From: Bacteroidota bacterium
Lineage (GTDB): Bacteria; Bacteroidota; Bacteroidia; Chitinophagales; Chitinophagaceae
Assembly: GCA_947460595.1 (NCBI GenBank)
Contig: CANHGS010000002.1
Location: 124,001-188,000, forward strand
Direction of reading: 5' to 3'
DNA length: 64,000 nucleotides
Part shown: in pieces, positions 35,970 to 45,796 of the stretch
How positions within the stretch are numbered: the first letter of the stretch is position 1
How the letters are laid out: each line of letters opens with the position of its first letter
Position numbers and translations under genes: made by a program
Notes under the pieces: model-generated
Seen by the model: only the letters and a program-made list of their open reading frames with translations
Database searches by the model: none
What the model was told of the DNA's origin: nothing

Positions 35970-38104
35970 TAGACTCAAGGAAAATAATGAAAACCCTTAG
36001 TTTCTGTGGGCTGGTATTCCTAGGCTTCTTATTGTTATTTGAAAATAGGATGGTATTGCCTGCATGGTTACAAGTTGCAGGAAGGTGGCATACCTTGTTC
36101 TTGCATTTTCCTATTGTACTTTTGGTGTTGGTTTCGCTAGCGGTTTTATGGAATGAGCCTTTGATGCAAACAACCAAGTGGAAAGGCTTTGAGGCACTGA
36201 CCGTAGCTACAACAGTCAGTACGGCCATATTGGGCTTGTTATTGTCAAGAGAACAAACAGATACAGGAAATGGATTGTTTTTGCACAAATGGTCTGGAAC
36301 CATATTGGCCCTAACAGTCTACTTGTTTTGTTTTTATAGAGACAGGTTCTTAAACACTGTATTCAAACAAAGAAGCACTGTGGTTTTTATGTTTTTGGTA
36401 TTAACCATAACTGGGCATTGGGGTGGATCACTTACCCATGGAGAGGGTTATTTAACTGGTCCTTTTGAAACAAATAAAAAAGAGACAATTGACTTGTCAC
36501 AAGCCCAAATTTTCAAAGCGGTGGTACAACCCATTTTATCTGATAAATGTGGTAACTGTCACAATAGATCTGTTATGAAAGGTGGGCTGTCTTTAGAAGA
36601 CAGTGTTTCCATTTTTAAGGGTGGTAAAAATGGCAAAGCCATTGTTGCTGGTTTATTAGACAAGAGTTTGTTGTATCAACGATTGGTTTTGCCAATGACC
36701 GATAAAAAACATATGCCGCTTTCAGAGAAGCCACAATTAAGCCCAGATGAATTAGCCTTAATAGTTTATTGGATCAAATCTGGTGCTCCATTTGATCAGT
36801 TATTAATTGCAAGACCTATTACGGATAGTTTGCGCATCTTGTCCATGCCATTTCTAGAACAGAGATTAAAAAAATCTTCCGCCAAGCAATATGATTTTCA
36901 AGCGGCAGATTTGGATCAAGTAGCTAGACTGAATAATAATAATAGGGTAGTAAAGCAATTAGGTGCAGGCTCTCCAGCTCTGGCTGTTTCCTTTTTTGGA
37001 AGAACTAACTATTCTTTTGATCAGTTAAAGGCCTTGAAACCAGTTGCTAAGCAAATTGTCCATTTAAATTTAGCCAAGATGCCGGTTGACAATAATCAAT
37101 TGGATTGGTTAAAGAATTTGGAAAATCTGGAAGAGCTCAATTTAAACTATACCAATATTGACAATAGCAATTTAAAAACGCTAAGTGGATTAAAACATCT
37201 TACCGCTCTTTCTTTGGTGGGAACCAAAATTGGAATAAACGGGTTGGATTGGGTAACAAATGCAAGCATCAAAAGCCTTTATGTTTGGAACACGCAGTTA
37301 ACCGTTTCAGATATGAAAGAATTGCAGAAGAAATTCCCTCACTTACTGTTAGAAACAGGTTTTCAAGGGGCAGATACCATGGTCATTTCATTAAACCAAC
37401 CTGTTATTAATACGGTAGGAGGATTCTTTAAAGACAGGGTCAATATTTCTCTAAAACACGTGATCAAAGATGTGGAACTCAGGTATACTTTGAACGGAAC
37501 AGAACCAGATAGTTCAAGTGCTATATATCGCGCAGCTTTTTGGGTGGATTCTAGTTTCAAATTAACAGTTAAAGCATTTAAAAAAGGATGGATCGCTAGT
37601 AAGTCTGTAAACAGTCAATACTTTAAAGCAGGATTGCCCGTTGCTAAAGCTACCATACTTGCAGTGCCTGATCCTAAATATGCTTTGCACGCGGATAAGA
37701 TCTTAATTGATTTAGACGCAGGTGATCCGGGAGATTTTGGAACAAGGACATTGGGATATCAGAAAAATGATGCGGTGGTGATACTAGATATGGGCAAGCC
37801 CACATTAATGCATGCTATTAAAGTATTGAACTTACAGAACTTGGGTGCGTATATATTTCCACCTGTTCAAATGAAAATTTTTGGATCCAATAGTTTACAA
37901 GATTGGAAATTATTGTCTAGTAAACAATCAACTATGCCTGATAAATTAGTTCCTGCTATTACGCCTTTTTTAACCATGAATTTTCCTGCAACAACTTTTA
38001 GGTATTTGAAGTTTTCAGCAAAACCCATTGCTAAATTACCAGAATGGCATCCAGGTAAAGGGCAGCCCGGTTGGTTTTTTATGAGTGAGTTAGTGGTCAA
38101 TTAA
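35966..38104 (+). CDS. Membrane c-type cytochrome with LRR, chitobiase-C-like and discoidin-like domains
   Basis: A 712-residue multi-domain protein: about four membrane segments (residues 8-165, DUF2231-like), a PSCyt1 haem site CGNCH at 195-199, leucine-rich repeats at about 365-460 (LENLEELNLNYTNIDNSNLK), a chitobiase/beta-hexosaminidase C-terminal-like domain (about 485-555) and a galactose-binding, discoidin-like tail (about 575-712). The layout suggests a membrane redox protein whose periplasmic part binds carbohydrate. Overlaps the propeller gene by 4 nt. No function is established for this architecture. Confidence 0.82.
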   Translation: MIDSRKIMKTLSFCGLVFLGFLLLFENRMVLPAWLQVAGRWHTLFLHFPIVLLVLVSLAVLWNEPLMQTTKWKGFEALTVATTVSTAILGLLLSREQTDTGNGLFLHKWSGTILALTVYLFCFYRDRFLNTVFKQRSTVVFMFLVLTITGHWGGSLTHGEGYLTGPFETNKKETIDLSQAQIFKAVVQPILSDKCGNCHNRSVMKGGLSLEDSVSIFKGGKNGKAIVAGLLDKSLLYQRLVLPMTDKKHMPLSEKPQLSPDELALIVYWIKSGAPFDQLLIARPITDSLRILSMPFLEQRLKKSSAKQYDFQAADLDQVARLNNNNRVVKQLGAGSPALAVSFFGRTNYSFDQLKALKPVAKQIVHLNLAKMPVDNNQLDWLKNLENLEELNLNYTNIDNSNLKTLSGLKHLTALSLVGTKIGINGLDWVTNASIKSLYVWNTQLTVSDMKELQKKFPHLLLETGFQGADTMVISLNQPVINTVGGFFKDRVNISLKHVIKDVELRYTLNGTEPDSSSAIYRAAFWVDSSFKLTVKAFKKGWIASKSVNSQYFKAGLPVAKATILAVPDPKYALHADKILIDLDAGDPGDFGTRTLGYQKNDAVVILDMGKPTLMHAIKVLNLQNLGAYIFPPVQMKIFGSNSLQDWKLLSSKQSTMPDKLVPAITPFLTMNFPATTFRYLKFSAKPIAKLPEWHPGKGQPGWFFMSELVVN

Positions 38105-38114
38105 AATAAACCTA

Positions 38115-40370
38115 ATGATGCAAAAAAAGCTGCTTTCATTTTTATTTCTACTCAGTTTGGGAATTGGGCTACCCATTTTTTCTCAAACGCTACCACTCAA
38201 CAAATTTGCCACAGATCAAAAAATTCCCAAAGATTGGCTGTTGGATAATCAGGATTATAAAGCAAGGGTAGATCAATCCAAAGACGGTAAAGAAATTGTC
38301 TTGCAAAATGGGTTATTAAAAAGGGTATTTAGAAACCAAGGAACCATTGCTTGCATCAGCTTTAAAAACCTAATCAATGGACAAGAAATTATCAGAGCCA
38401 TTAGCCCTGAAGCTTCTTTAACAATCAATGGGGAGTCTTTTAATATTGGTGGTTGGTTAGGCCAAAAAGAAAAAGCTTATTTGAAGCAGGAATGGTTTTC
38501 AAAGATGCAAGCAGATACCAGTAGATTTAGATATGATTCATTATCAGTGAGCCCCATTCCTGTTTATTTGAAATGGAAACCCAAGTCATGGGCTTCTAAT
38601 AAACAGCAGCCTACCGGAAAATTATTGCGTTTTCATTATACTGCTAAACAATCGGTTGTGCATGGTATAGAAGTGCGAATCAATTATGCCTTATATGATG
38701 GCATGCCATTGATTGTAAAATGGGTTGAAATTGTGAATAGGTTTTCTTATCCAATAACCTTTAATAAGGTCACTAGTGAGATAATTGCAGCAGTAGAAGA
38801 GGAAAGTGCTGTTGTAGGGGCTTCAGAAGAATCTGTAGAAGAACAAGGGTTAACAGCGGCTCAAAAAAAACAGCTTCCTGCCAAAGGAATGAAAGTGCCA
38901 GAAGGCATTTATATTGAAACCAACTATGCTTTTAATAATGCCATGCGTTATCCATTGAGTGACCAAACTACACACTGGAAAGTAGATACCAGCTATACCT
39001 CTCAAGTTAATTATAATTTTAGAACACCTTGTTTGCTAGAAGTATATCCTGATAAGGTTTACGATTTAGTGCTACCTGCAGGTCAAACTTATAGTTCAGT
39101 AAGAACACATGAACTATTAATGGACAGCTATGATAAGGAACAAAGGGGATTAGCAATTAGAAAAATGTATCACACCATTGCACCATGGACCACTGCCAAT
39201 CCTATTTTTATGCATTTGGTGAGCAAGAATGATACTGAAGTACGCAATGCCATTGATCAATGTGTTGCTACCGGTTATGAAGCACTCATTTTGAGTTTTG
39301 GAAGTCATATTAATATGGAGGATACTACTCCTCAGAATATTGCCCGATGGAAATCAAATGCTGATTATGCACATTCCAAAGGAATCCTAATTGGGGGCTA
39401 TTCGCTTTTTTCTAGTAGACGTATTAGTGACGAAGATGATGTAATCAGTGCTGCAACCGGTAAACCAGGAGGTGCTTTTTTTGGTAATGCCCCTTGTTTT
39501 GGAAGTAAATGGGGGCTTGGCTATCGCGATAAAATAAAACTGTTTTTTAGTACAACAGGATTTGATATTTGGGAAAATGATGGGCCTTATCCGGGAGATC
39601 TTTGTGCCTCTCTCAAACATCCTGGACACAAGGGATTGAAGGATAGTCAATGGGAACAAATGAAGATTCAAAAAGAATTATACCACTGGCTCAATGAGCT
39701 GGGCATATACATTAACGCCCCAGATTGGTATTTTCTAGACGGCACCAACAAAATAGGCATTGGATATAGGGAAGTGAATTTTTCCTTACCCAGAGAAAAT
39801 CAAATGCTATTGAATAGGCAAAATATCTATGATGGCACTTGGAATATGAGCCCTTCTATGGGTTGGGGTTTTGTGCCACTCACCAAATACCAAGGTGGCG
39901 GGCCAGAAGCCATTTTAGAGCCATTACAGGACCATCTTGTAGACTATCAGCAATTGATGGTACAATATTATGGAGCTGGGGTACAAGCCTGTTATAGAGG
40001 ACCAAGACTCTATGATACGGATAGTACCAGAAAAATGGTAGTCTCTGTTATTGATTGGTATAAGCGCTATAGAAATATTCTCAATAGTGACATTATTCAT
40101 TTGCGCAGACCCGATGGAAGGGATTGGGATGGCATTTTACACATTAATCCCAAACTCAAAGAAAAAGGCTTAATCATGCTCTATAATCCCTTAAATGAAA
40201 ACATCACCAGAACCATTATGGTTCCCATGTATTATAGCGGACTTAGCAACAAGGTTACTGTTTCTGAGCAAGGCAAACTAAAGCAAGTAAAGACTTTAAA
40301 CAGGGCCTATGAAATGTCTCTAACCTTTCAAATTCCTGCAAAGGGCTATACCTGGTATGTTTTGGAATAA
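38115..40370 (+). CDS. Secreted glycoside hydrolase, clan GH-D (alpha-galactosidase-like)
   Basis: A 751-residue protein with a signal peptide (MMQKKLLSFLFLLSLGIGLPIFSQ). It has an N-terminal beta-sandwich (about 40-340) and a TIM-barrel-like region (about 370-640) resembling GH36/GH27-type enzymes. FDIWENDGPYPGD near residue 485 is a plausible site of the nucleophile and NAPDWYFLDG near 545 another acidic strand end. The standard GH36 motif is not exact, so family and substrate (alpha-galactoside, alpha-fucoside or other) are open. It ends the cytochrome/DUF1501 block and its stop abuts the convergent GH29 gene. Confidence 0.7.
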   Translation: MMQKKLLSFLFLLSLGIGLPIFSQTLPLNKFATDQKIPKDWLLDNQDYKARVDQSKDGKEIVLQNGLLKRVFRNQGTIACISFKNLINGQEIIRAISPEASLTINGESFNIGGWLGQKEKAYLKQEWFSKMQADTSRFRYDSLSVSPIPVYLKWKPKSWASNKQQPTGKLLRFHYTAKQSVVHGIEVRINYALYDGMPLIVKWVEIVNRFSYPITFNKVTSEIIAAVEEESAVVGASEESVEEQGLTAAQKKQLPAKGMKVPEGIYIETNYAFNNAMRYPLSDQTTHWKVDTSYTSQVNYNFRTPCLLEVYPDKVYDLVLPAGQTYSSVRTHELLMDSYDKEQRGLAIRKMYHTIAPWTTANPIFMHLVSKNDTEVRNAIDQCVATGYEALILSFGSHINMEDTTPQNIARWKSNADYAHSKGILIGGYSLFSSRRISDEDDVISAATGKPGGAFFGNAPCFGSKWGLGYRDKIKLFFSTTGFDIWENDGPYPGDLCASLKHPGHKGLKDSQWEQMKIQKELYHWLNELGIYINAPDWYFLDGTNKIGIGYREVNFSLPRENQMLLNRQNIYDGTWNMSPSMGWGFVPLTKYQGGGPEAILEPLQDHLVDYQQLMVQYYGAGVQACYRGPRLYDTDSTRKMVVSVIDWYKRYRNILNSDIIHLRRPDGRDWDGILHINPKLKEKGLIMLYNPLNENITRTIMVPMYYSGLSNKVTVSEQGKLKQVKTLNRAYEMSLTFQIPAKGYTWYVLE

Positions 40371-41708
40371 CTATAAACCACCCTTACCCCTATACAATTT
40401 GATGGGTTTTTCCAACTGAAGTTTTAAAACGGTCATGTATGTATCTAGATTCTTTTCTGGTACATTAATATAAACTAATCCAGGTACGGTACTCCATGAA
40501 ATTTTACCCACTATTTTGTGTGGTAGTTTGCTGCCATTACCCAATATTTCAATGGATTTGATTTTACTATCTAGCCCCTTTAGCATCACTGAACCACTGG
40601 TCTTTGCTTGCAAAAACAAGTATAAAGTAGTACTGTCTTTTGAAAGGGTAGTAGGTCCGTAAAAATGCCCCTGAGGTATGCCACCTAGTCTGTCAAATAT
40701 GGCATCTCCATTGCGTTGATTCCATTTTCCCAATTCTGTAAGTATATTAACCTGTTCTTTTGGAATGGTTCCATCGGCCTTAGGTCCAATATCTAATAAT
40801 AGGTTTCCTCCATTGGCAACAGCGTCTACAAAAATGCTGATGACTTCATAGGGCGTTTTCCAAGCAGTATCTTTTTGTTGGTATCCCCAATTATTATTGG
40901 TGGTCATACATAGTTCCCACCATTTAAAGGAGGGCCTAGATACTGGAAAATTTTGTTCGGGGGTTTCATAATCGCCATAGCCTTGAAGTCTTCCATTGAT
41001 GATGGTATTTGGATTGTCTTTTAACAAGGATTCCCTGATGCTGGTTGCATTCCATTCTTCTGCACTATGTTCCCAGTCTCCATCAAACCAATATAAATCA
41101 GGACGATAGTTTTTTGACAATTCATTTAGTTGTCCATTTAAGAAAACTTGGAATTTTTTCCAACGCTCCGGCTGTTCCTTTACTTTATACCTAGCGCTGT
41201 CTTTTAGAAAACCCGGATAGTCAGGATGGCTCCAATCCAAGAGGGAATAGTAAGCGCCTGCTTTAATATTATTTTTCCTAAGTGCTTCAAAGAGTGGGGC
41301 AATCAAGTCTCTTTTAGCAGGGCTGGCATCTACTACGTTGAGCTTATTTTGTTTGGTTGGCCATAATGCCACACCATCGTGGTGCTTAGTGGTAATAACG
41401 GCATACCTAGCTCCAGATGCTTTGATTAATCCAGCCAAATATGCTGGCTCATAGTTGCTGGCAGTAAAGCCATTCAACTGTTTCATATAATCTGGATAAG
41501 AAATCTCTTTATTGTGAAAGCTCCAAGATTCATTGATGCCATTAACAGCATAGATACCGTAATGGATAAAGATGCCCAGTTTGGCATCGGCAAACCATTG
41601 CATTTTGGATTGGATACTATCTTGAGGCACTTTGGTTTGTGCATTGGCAAACAAGAGACTGCAAGTAGCTATTAGTGTTAATAAAACCAATTTGTATTTC
41701 TGTACCAT
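40371..41708 (-). CDS. GH29 alpha-L-fucosidase, second copy in the window
   Basis: A 445-residue secreted fucosidase: signal peptide (MVQKYKLVLLTLIATCSLLFANAQ), KLGIFIHYGIYAV, ITTKHHDGVAL, and nucleophile Asp209 in LYWFDGDW. The ATG at 41708 is preferred over an in-frame ATG 33 nt upstream because it begins a proper signal peptide. It differs clearly from the GH29 protein at 21562, so it is not a recent duplicate and may prefer another linkage. It converges on the GH-D-like gene with no gap. Confidence 0.94.
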   Translation of the reverse strand: MVQKYKLVLLTLIATCSLLFANAQTKVPQDSIQSKMQWFADAKLGIFIHYGIYAVNGINESWSFHNKEISYPDYMKQLNGFTASNYEPAYLAGLIKASGARYAVITTKHHDGVALWPTKQNKLNVVDASPAKRDLIAPLFEALRKNNIKAGAYYSLLDWSHPDYPGFLKDSARYKVKEQPERWKKFQVFLNGQLNELSKNYRPDLYWFDGDWEHSAEEWNATSIRESLLKDNPNTIINGRLQGYGDYETPEQNFPVSRPSFKWWELCMTTNNNWGYQQKDTAWKTPYEVISIFVDAVANGGNLLLDIGPKADGTIPKEQVNILTELGKWNQRNGDAIFDRLGGIPQGHFYGPTTLSKDSTTLYLFLQAKTSGSVMLKGLDSKIKSIEILGNGSKLPHKIVGKISWSTVPGLVYINVPEKNLDTYMTVLKLQLEKPIKLYRGKGGL

Positions 41709-41779
41709 AAGATTATTTAGACTAGATAAATAATTACACAATATAATTTATTACTAAAGCTTACTTTAAAGCTATTAAT

Positions 41780-42688
41780 TTAGGAAAAGAAATTAGTCCT
41801 TTTTGAAAAAAGTACTTTCAGACCGTTCTTGATTTTATTAAAGATTTTTCTAAGGGTTCTTCTATGTCCACTTTGGGGTTTAAAATTTTTCCAAGGAGTC
41901 ATTTTTAGATAACGGAAAAATTCATCCTTATAAACTGCTTGGGAATTGTAAGAAGTAAAAATGGGTTTAATGTCTAAGAAATGTACTAAATAAGGTTTAA
42001 CGTCTTCTTGAAAAGCAAACCAGTTCCATTTGGGGTCTAATTGCTTCCATTTATTGGCCATGATCACATTCAAGCCATATTGATCAGCTAGACGAACGTG
42101 CTCTTTGTATTTAACCAATACTTCCATAACCTGTGCCGCAATATTTTGTTCACGCCACTGTTTTGGTTTGATAATCAATACACCTGAATTAAAGTATAGG
42201 GTATCAGCAGAAAGTCCCAGTTCTTTGTAATTAGGAATACCTCCCCATTCACAGGCCACATTTTTACCAGGATCTTGCGCAGCAGCCAAAATATAGTCTC
42301 CAATATCAGTATACCATAATTCCGAAATGTCTGATTGAACAATGGTATCAACGTCTAAATAAATTAACCTATCTAAATCCTGATCAATGGCATATGGAGA
42401 AAATATTCTTAAATAGGCCGTTAACGGAAATGAAGAAGTATCAACTGGTATGCTGATATCAGCAGGAACCATATTATTTGATTTTATCCATTTTATTGTA
42501 ATACGGTCAGGTGATACTATGGCGTTTAGTTTGTCTCTTGTTCCAGAAGCTATGCCATCATCAATAATATAGAAGTCTATATGTTCCGATGTCTTGTGAT
42601 TAATGTCAATTGACTTTAATAAGGCGGCTATCAAAATAGCATAGTGGTTGTCACTTGCAACAATGATACTTATTTTGATATGAGACAT
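41780..42688 (-). CDS. Glycosyltransferase family 8 protein
   Basis: A 302-residue GT-A fold enzyme with IIVASDNHYAILIAALLKS at the N-terminus and the metal-binding DxD in RLIYLDVDTIVQSD near residue 105. GT8 enzymes move galactose, glucose or similar sugars in lipopolysaccharide or capsule synthesis. The C-terminus is basic and probably membrane-associated. It follows the flippase gene by 19 nt on the minus strand; the two probably form a small surface-polysaccharide operon. Confidence 0.9.
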   Translation of the reverse strand: MSHIKISIIVASDNHYAILIAALLKSIDINHKTSEHIDFYIIDDGIASGTRDKLNAIVSPDRITIKWIKSNNMVPADISIPVDTSSFPLTAYLRIFSPYAIDQDLDRLIYLDVDTIVQSDISELWYTDIGDYILAAAQDPGKNVACEWGGIPNYKELGLSADTLYFNSGVLIIKPKQWREQNIAAQVMEVLVKYKEHVRLADQYGLNVIMANKWKQLDPKWNWFAFQEDVKPYLVHFLDIKPIFTSYNSQAVYKDEFFRYLKMTPWKNFKPQSGHRRTLRKIFNKIKNGLKVLFSKRTNFFS

Positions 42689-42707
42689 ATTGGAACTATT
42701 AAACTGG

Positions 42708-44063
42708 TTAAACTGTTTTCCTATTGAAAACAGATTGATAGACCTGTGTTATCAAAATAATGGATTCTTCAAAACCAACTTTTAATATACTGATAATGTT
42801 GAATTTATAGAACCTATTCAAATATACATAAGAAATGATAATTGCTATTAATATGGGAAACAGGTTAGCCCATGCAATCCCAAATACGGATTTGAGTAAT
42901 AAGATGCCAATATAATCACCTATTAAATTGGCTGTCAACATAATTAGTATCTTATAAAAGTTAACCTGTGGTTTATTGATAGCATCTAGGGTAAGCGAGA
43001 AGAACCTATCCATAGGGTAGAGAATTGACATAGACATAAATATTCTAAACAAGTTAACCGCATCAGAATTGGCATATTTTTCACCTCCTATCAGCGTTAT
43101 AATAGGGTTTGCAAATAGAATTGAGAAAATGGCAATTCCAGTTATTCCAATGGTCATCATACCCACCAGTTTCTTCATGAAATGCATCATCTGATCTTTT
43201 TGATGATTGTTGTAAAACCCAGCCAAAACAGGCATTCCAGACGCAGCAAAACTGAGTAATGGAATTTCAACAAACTGCAATAACCTTCCTCCCAGATGAT
43301 ACATGGCAAGGGCAGATGGATTTAGGAAATAATTGATAAAAAAGATATCTACTACCCTAAAAAGATTGGCACTTAAACTAGCGCCCATGCTGTATTTGCC
43401 AAAATGAAAGAGGTCTTTAATGGTAGTTAGATTGGCATATTTTAAAGCACTAATTTTTGACCAGCCCAAAAATAGCGTGGCTAAACTAGCCATTAAGTTG
43501 CCAAATGCATAAGTAAGTATAATATTGGTTAGTGAGGTTTTTTGGAGAAAAATCAAAACTACAATGATGCCAACAAATAAGACCTGATTAATAAGCCTTA
43601 GAATTAAAAGCCTATCAAACCTTTTTTCTCCCTGTACAGCAAGATTGGCCATAAAAGACGGCAGGGTTGCCAGCGTAATCAAACTAAAATAATGAATTAA
43701 TAATCTAGTGCCAGTGTTGGGGAAATAGGGGAGGGCAAAATAAGCACCAAGATTTACTAATAATAAACAACCTATTGCTAATAAGACTAACGCCCATGCT
43801 GAGCCTACTACTTGGTTACCTCTCTCAAGTCCTGTGCCAGAATAGAATTTCAGGAAAGCATTGGTTAATAGCCCCGTTTTTATAGTATCTATTAATCCCA
43901 AAATGGTCATAAACAAGACATAGACCCCGATATCGTTTACAGAAAGTGCTCGGTACAAAAGGACTAGTGCAAGCATATTGAAAATGGCCATTACGCCATT
44001 TCCTAATAAAGATTGAATATGGATGTTCTGAAAAAGAGAGAATGCTTTCTTGATAAGATTCAT
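42708..44063 (-). CDS. Polysaccharide flippase (Wzx/MOP superfamily)
   Basis: A 451-residue integral membrane protein with about 12-14 membrane segments, typical of the polysaccharide transporter branch of the MOP exporters, which turn lipid-linked oligosaccharides across the inner membrane. Motifs include the N-terminal GNGVMAIFNMLALVLLYRAL and QGEKRFDRLLILR in the middle. It is upstream of the GT8 gene. The region to its right is strikingly AT-rich. Confidence 0.88.
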   Translation of the reverse strand: MNLIKKAFSLFQNIHIQSLLGNGVMAIFNMLALVLLYRALSVNDIGVYVLFMTILGLIDTIKTGLLTNAFLKFYSGTGLERGNQVVGSAWALVLLAIGCLLLVNLGAYFALPYFPNTGTRLLIHYFSLITLATLPSFMANLAVQGEKRFDRLLILRLINQVLFVGIIVVLIFLQKTSLTNIILTYAFGNLMASLATLFLGWSKISALKYANLTTIKDLFHFGKYSMGASLSANLFRVVDIFFINYFLNPSALAMYHLGGRLLQFVEIPLLSFAASGMPVLAGFYNNHQKDQMMHFMKKLVGMMTIGITGIAIFSILFANPIITLIGGEKYANSDAVNLFRIFMSMSILYPMDRFFSLTLDAINKPQVNFYKILIMLTANLIGDYIGILLLKSVFGIAWANLFPILIAIIISYVYLNRFYKFNIISILKVGFEESIILITQVYQSVFNRKTV

Positions 44064-44204
44064 GAAACTTACTTAGGGTAGGGGTAAGTTATATCAGAAT
44101 TGTTAAATGTGTTTATTTATTATTTATAAATCTTAGCAATATGTTATTAAGCAATTAAATTGCATCTAATATTACTTTTTTTATATTTATAAAATCTAGT
44201 TTTA

Positions 44205-45278
44205 ATGTTCGATATCTCATATAACAGAATATATTTAGTAAATATTATTGTGTCACTGGTTTTGATTTTTGAGATTTCAAAATTTTACAAAAAGAGCCAA
44301 ATATTGAAATTTCAATTTATTGGTCTTTTATTTTCATTGTTTATTTTGAATTTGTATCTTATTGAATTTTATAAAAGTTCAATTGGTTTTTTCTTTCACC
44401 TATCTGGCATATTTGGAATCATTTTATTTTTATTAAATATATTTATTATTTTATATAAGTACAAATTAAATTGGCAATTTATATATATATTATTATCAAT
44501 ATATTCAATTTGTCTAATTTTTCTATTTTATAGATTTAGCTTAAATCATCTTGTTTTAGATAGTGATATAGCTCCATTTGTAACAAATAATAATAAAATT
44601 TTATCTTATTCTAAATTGGTTGTGCAATTCATGGCAGCTGCAATAATTTTCTACTTTTCTTTTAAAAGTGTAAAAGGAACAGATAAAGAATTTTATTATC
44701 ACCGTGTATTGAGAAAGTGGATTTATGTTTTTTTAGTGGTCATTTCTTTCTCTTCAATAATTACTATTATAGTATTCATAGATAATATTTGGGCATTAAA
44801 TATTAATAATATATATGATTATAATTTCGGATTAATTCTTCTGGAATTTTTGTATTTATTTGTTCTTCTTAGACCTAAATATTTAGATGCGGAAGAGATA
44901 AAATATTCCATTTCAGATATTATGAATTTATCCAATAATAAAGGATTAAAGAAAATTGTCAATGAAAAGTTTTTTTTAGAAAAATATTACCTAAATGCAA
45001 ATGCTTCTTTATCTGAATTTGCAATTCTTATTGATGTAGATAAGGACGTATTAAATGATTATTTTAAAATAGAGCAAAATAAAAATTTTATTGAGTTAGT
45101 CAATAACTCGCGTTTGGATCATTTTATTAGTCTTGTAAATCAAGATAAACATAAAGATTTTACTATTGAGGCTTTATCTGCACAATGTGGTTTTGGTACC
45201 AGACAATCTTTATATCAGACCTTTAAGAAGGTAAAGGGTTGTTCGCCAACTGATTATATTTTGAGCATAACTAAATGA
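44205..45278 (+). CDS. Membrane-bound AraC-type transcriptional regulator
   Basis: A 357-residue protein with about six or seven N-terminal membrane segments (residues 8-225) and a C-terminal AraC/XylS helix-turn-helix (about 262-355; TIEALSAQCGFGTRQSLYQTFKKVKGCSPTDYI). Such integral-membrane AraC regulators occur in Bacteroidota and usually control adjacent surface genes. The gene is much more AT-rich than its neighbours, which suggests transfer. A decayed 68-bp copy of its 3' end lies at 49568, before the second surface-protein copy. Confidence 0.85.
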   Translation: MFDISYNRIYLVNIIVSLVLIFEISKFYKKSQILKFQFIGLLFSLFILNLYLIEFYKSSIGFFFHLSGIFGIILFLLNIFIILYKYKLNWQFIYILLSIYSICLIFLFYRFSLNHLVLDSDIAPFVTNNNKILSYSKLVVQFMAAAIIFYFSFKSVKGTDKEFYYHRVLRKWIYVFLVVISFSSIITIIVFIDNIWALNINNIYDYNFGLILLEFLYLFVLLRPKYLDAEEIKYSISDIMNLSNNKGLKKIVNEKFFLEKYYLNANASLSEFAILIDVDKDVLNDYFKIEQNKNFIELVNNSRLDHFISLVNQDKHKDFTIEALSAQCGFGTRQSLYQTFKKVKGCSPTDYILSITK

Positions 45279-45388
45279 TAATCAAGGTGATTTTTTATAT
45301 TTTACCGTAAATTTGGCTTTTATTACAAGGTTGATTTTTGTGCATTTTTTTTATAATTGATTTTTGGTTCAATGAATCAAAAGCAATT

Positions 45389-45796
45389 ATGAAACAATCC
45401 CTACCCTTTTTATTAATGGTATTCTTGTTAATGGGCTGTTCCAAAAATGACAGTGTAGACCCCATTACTGAGCGTAGTTCAATTCTAGTTAGCAACTTTG
45501 GTAAATGGCGGCTTACAGTTTTAAAGTCAGGTACTACTAATTTAGTATTAACTGCAACTCAATATTTATATACAAAACGCTATACCCCCGATCATAAATT
45601 TTCAGATACAGACGGTTTAGTGGGAACCTGGAGTATGCCTACTGCCAATCAATTGATTGAGGTATTTACCAATTTCAGTTCTGGCATTTCTGTAACCCAA
45701 GAATATACAATTCTAGGTATTACGCCTACTCAATTAAACTTATCCTATACTGTAAATGGAACAGAAATCACTGCAATCTATACTGCTTCAATGTAG
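45389..45796 (+). CDS. Small lipoprotein of unknown function
   Basis: A 135-residue lipoprotein: MKQSLPFLLMVFLLMGCSKN has a textbook lipobox (LMGC). The mature part (EYTILGITPTQLNLSYTVNG) resembles short lipocalin-like or META-type beta domains of Bacteroidota, but no family is certain. The ATG at 45389 is chosen because it starts the signal peptide. The last 41 nt overlap the next gene. A diverged copy of its signal-peptide region reappears at 49654. Confidence 0.82.
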   Translation: MKQSLPFLLMVFLLMGCSKNDSVDPITERSSILVSNFGKWRLTVLKSGTTNLVLTATQYLYTKRYTPDHKFSDTDGLVGTWSMPTANQLIEVFTNFSSGISVTQEYTILGITPTQLNLSYTVNGTEITAIYTASM

